From positions 1 to 6,973 of the forward strand of contig CABSMB010000063.1 in assembly GCA_902478705.1 (NCBI GenBank): 6,973 nt of DNA, given 5' to 3'. A model generated the notes under the pieces. The model ran no database searches and had not been told where the DNA came from. It was given only the letters and a program-made list of their open reading frames with translations. This document shows, piece after piece, positions 5,118-6,973 of this stretch (its first letter is position 1; each line of letters starts with the position of its first letter). The stretch is from an uncultured Collinsella sp. Its GTDB lineage: Bacteria > Actinomycetota > Coriobacteriia > Coriobacteriales > Coriobacteriaceae. The position numbers and the translations under genes were made by a program.

Positions 5118-6041
5118 ATGCTTGATTTAACGAAATTCACGACAGAACAGCGAAATCAAAAGTCAATGGAACTCGACACGATGACATCGCTGCAAATCGT
5201 CACGACGATGAACGATGAGGACCTTCGCGCCGTCCAGTCGGTTACGAAAGTGTTGCCACAGGTTGCCACGGCAATCGACTGGGCTGCCGAGGCGCTCGAG
5301 CGCGGCGGTCGCGTCTTTTACATGGGCGCGGGCACTAGTGGTCGTTTGGGCGTGCTTGACGCTTCGGAGTGCCCGCCTACGTTTGGCGTATCGCCCGATC
5401 TGGTTGTCGGGCTCATTGCCGGGGGCGAGACGGCGTTTATCAAGGCTGTCGAAGGTGCCGAAGACAGCGAGGAGCTTGGCGCGAGCGACCTGCGGGAGCG
5501 TGGACTCTCGGACAAGGATCTTGTCGTTGGCCTGGCGGCAAGCGGTCGTACTCCCTATGTGGTGGGCGGCCTTGTGTACGCCAAGGCAACTGGGTGCAAG
5601 ACCATTGCAATTGCCTGCAACCAAGGGTCGAAGATCGGGGAGAGCGCAGATCTTGCCATTGAGCCCGTGCCCGGTCCCGAGGTGCTGACCGGCTCAACGA
5701 GGCTCAAGGCGGGAACGGTCCAAAAGCTCATTCTCAACATGATTTCGACCGGTGCCATGGTCAAGATTGGCAAGGTGTACCAAAACCTGATGGTCGATGT
5801 GCAGCAGACGAACGAGAAGTTGGTGGTGCGCGGCCAGAACATCGTGATGGAAGCGACCGACTGCACGCGCGAGCGCGCTGTTCAGGCGCTTGCGGATGCC
5901 GGCGGCCACGTAAAAACCGCTATTGTCTCGGTACTATTGGACTGCGATGCCGAGCAGGCTGCGGTAGCTCTTGAACGGGCGCACGGCCATGTCCGTACTG
6001 CGGTGAGTGGCCATGAGAAGAGCAATGCCGATGTCCAATAG
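5118..6041 (+). CDS. murQ: N-acetylmuramic acid 6-phosphate etherase
   Basis: MurQ cleaves the D-lactyl ether of MurNAc-6-phosphate in the cytoplasm, giving GlcNAc-6-phosphate and D-lactate. This lets the cell recycle or feed on peptidoglycan sugar. The 307-residue protein is of normal family length (E. coli about 298). Signatures in order: T-E-Q-R-N (9-13), G-A-G-T-S-G-R-L-G-V-L-D-A-S-E-C-P-P-T-F-G (70-90), V-E-G-A-E-D (111-116), A-A-S-G-R-T-P-Y (140-147) and L-T-G-S-T-R-L-K-A-G-T near 200. E84 and E115 are the likely counterparts of the two catalytic glutamates (E83 and E114) of E. coli MurQ. The SIS domain covers the centre, and a small helical C-terminal region follows. ATG 5118 is chosen because GAGGTG at 5106-5111 precedes it and the conserved protein starts there. 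A longer frame upstream overlaps murR and is not real. The 10-bp gap to murR indicates co-transcription. Confidence 0.95.
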   Translation: MLDLTKFTTEQRNQKSMELDTMTSLQIVTTMNDEDLRAVQSVTKVLPQVATAIDWAAEALERGGRVFYMGAGTSGRLGVLDASECPPTFGVSPDLVVGLIAGGETAFIKAVEGAEDSEELGASDLRERGLSDKDLVVGLAASGRTPYVVGGLVYAKATGCKTIAIACNQGSKIGESADLAIEPVPGPEVLTGSTRLKAGTVQKLILNMISTGAMVKIGKVYQNLMVDVQQTNEKLVVRGQNIVMEATDCTRERAVQALADAGGHVKTAIVSVLLDCDAEQAAVALERAHGHVRTAVSGHEKSNADVQ

Positions 6042-6098
6042 GTGCACGGCGTGAGCTGATATGACATCTAGACGAGATACCCAATACAAGGAGGAGTT

Positions 6099-6973
6099 AT
6101 GACGAACAAAGAGCTGGCTCAAAAGCTGCTGGACCTTTTGGGCGGTAAAGACAACGTGCTCGCAAACGCGGCGTGCATGACGCGCCTGCGCGTGACCGTC
6201 AAAGACACGGGCAACGTCGACACGGAGGGTATTAAGGCGCTCGACGGCGTGATGGGCCTGGTTGAGGATGACACGATGCAGATCGTGCTGGGTCCGGGCA
6301 AGGTGAATAAGGTGCTCGAGGAGTTCTCCAAGCTCACCGGCCTTGCGAAAGGCGTTGCCGACGAGAGTGTGGTTGACGCTGCGGCCACAAACAAGGCCGC
6401 GCAGAAGGCCAAGTACGAGTCCAAGCCGGTTCAGGCCTTCCTCAAGAAGATTTCCAATGTCTTTGTTGCCCTGCTTCCCGGCATTATTGCGGCTGGTCTT
6501 ATCAACGGTATCTGCAACGTCATTAACGTCTCGACGGCAGGCGCGCTTGCAGGCGAGTGGTGGTACCAGGGCATTCGTTCCATGGGCTGGGCCCTGTTTG
6601 CCTATCTGCCCATCTTGGTGGGCTATAACGCGGCACGTGAGTTTGGCGGCTCCGCTGCGCTGGGCGGCATCGCCGGCATGATGTGCATCGCTAACAGTGC
6701 TATGCCTCTGCTCGCGCCTGGCGCCGCCGATCCCAGCACCGCTATTCTGCTGCCGCTCACCAATGCACAGTACAATCCCGCCGCGGGCGGCATGATCGCA
6801 GCTCTCATCGCAGGCGCATTTTTCGCCTGGATGGAGCGTCAGATTCGCAAGGTCATGCCCAACGCGCTCGATACGTTCCTGTCCCCGCTGCTGGTGCTCA
6901 TCATCGGCGCCTTTGCTTTGATGCTTGTCATCCAGCCGGTTGGCGCTTGGCTGACGACCGCGATCTTTAGCGT
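6099..6973 (+). CDS. murP: PTS sugar permease EIIBC, probable MurNAc transporter, cut by the window end
   Basis: The frame opens at ATG 6099 and is still open at the last base, giving 291 residues of a protein that should be about 450-480 long. Residues 1 to about 82 form a glucose-family EIIB domain; C26 in A-C-M-T-R-L-R is the phosphorylated cysteine. An Ala/Lys-rich linker (about 84-110) leads into the membrane EIIC domain, with hydrophobic segments at about 120-142, 161-180, 185-206, 229-246 and 260-287. EIIBC proteins import a sugar and phosphorylate it as it enters. No EIIA domain is seen in the visible part, so phosphate would come from EIIA-Glc or another EIIA encoded elsewhere. E. 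coli MurP has the same arrangement. MurNAc as substrate is inferred from the neighbouring murR and murQ; the sequence alone shows only an EIIBC of this family. AAGGAGG (6088-6094) precedes the start by four bases. The 57-bp gap after murQ holds no terminator, so the gene should share the operon. Confidence 0.88.
   Translation, partial: MTNKELAQKLLDLLGGKDNVLANAACMTRLRVTVKDTGNVDTEGIKALDGVMGLVEDDTMQIVLGPGKVNKVLEEFSKLTGLAKGVADESVVDAAATNKAAQKAKYESKPVQAFLKKISNVFVALLPGIIAAGLINGICNVINVSTAGALAGEWWYQGIRSMGWALFAYLPILVGYNAAREFGGSAALGGIAGMMCIANSAMPLLAPGAADPSTAILLPLTNAQYNPAAGGMIAALIAGAFFAWMERQIRKVMPNALDTFLSPLLVLIIGAFALMLVIQPVGAWLTTAIFS

Overview
The window is GC-rich, with short intergenic gaps, strong AGGAGG-type ribosome binding sites and all credible genes on the + strand. 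The gene set and protein style suggest a gut actinobacterium of the Coriobacteriia, probably near Collinsella. That assignment is from recognition and was not checked by a search. No tRNA, rRNA, CRISPR array, insertion sequence or complete mobile element was seen.

Layout. (1) Bases 1-261 are the C-terminal end of the cell-division ABC permease FtsX, closed by a strong intrinsic terminator (285-318). (2) Touching that terminator is an 85-bp near-perfect inverted-repeat element (318-402) that can fold into one long hairpin. It lies about 50 bp before rnr, which encodes a compact 711-residue RNase R (453-2588) with its own terminator (about 2613-2642). (3) Next come two probably independent accessory genes. 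One is a 201-residue small serine recombinase of the resolvase/invertase type (2763-3368), with an unusual repeat-bearing leader. The other is a 192-residue VanZ-like membrane protein (3480-4058) starting at TTG. (4) The right end is a MurNAc-utilisation operon, murR-murQ-murP (4256 to beyond 6973): an RpiR/SIS regulator, MurNAc-6-phosphate etherase, and a PTS EIIBC permease cut by the window end.

How the genes work together. The last three genes form a pathway. The EIIBC protein imports and phosphorylates N-acetylmuramic acid. MurQ cleaves the lactyl ether of MurNAc-6-P to give GlcNAc-6-P and D-lactate. MurR probably senses MurNAc-6-P through its SIS domain and controls the operon. FtsX and RNase R are housekeeping genes. 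The recombinase has no visible partner genes.

No clearly new multi-gene system is visible. The points most worth a second look are the 85-bp hairpin element before rnr, the orphan serine recombinase with its odd leader, and the inverted repeat around the likely murR promoter.
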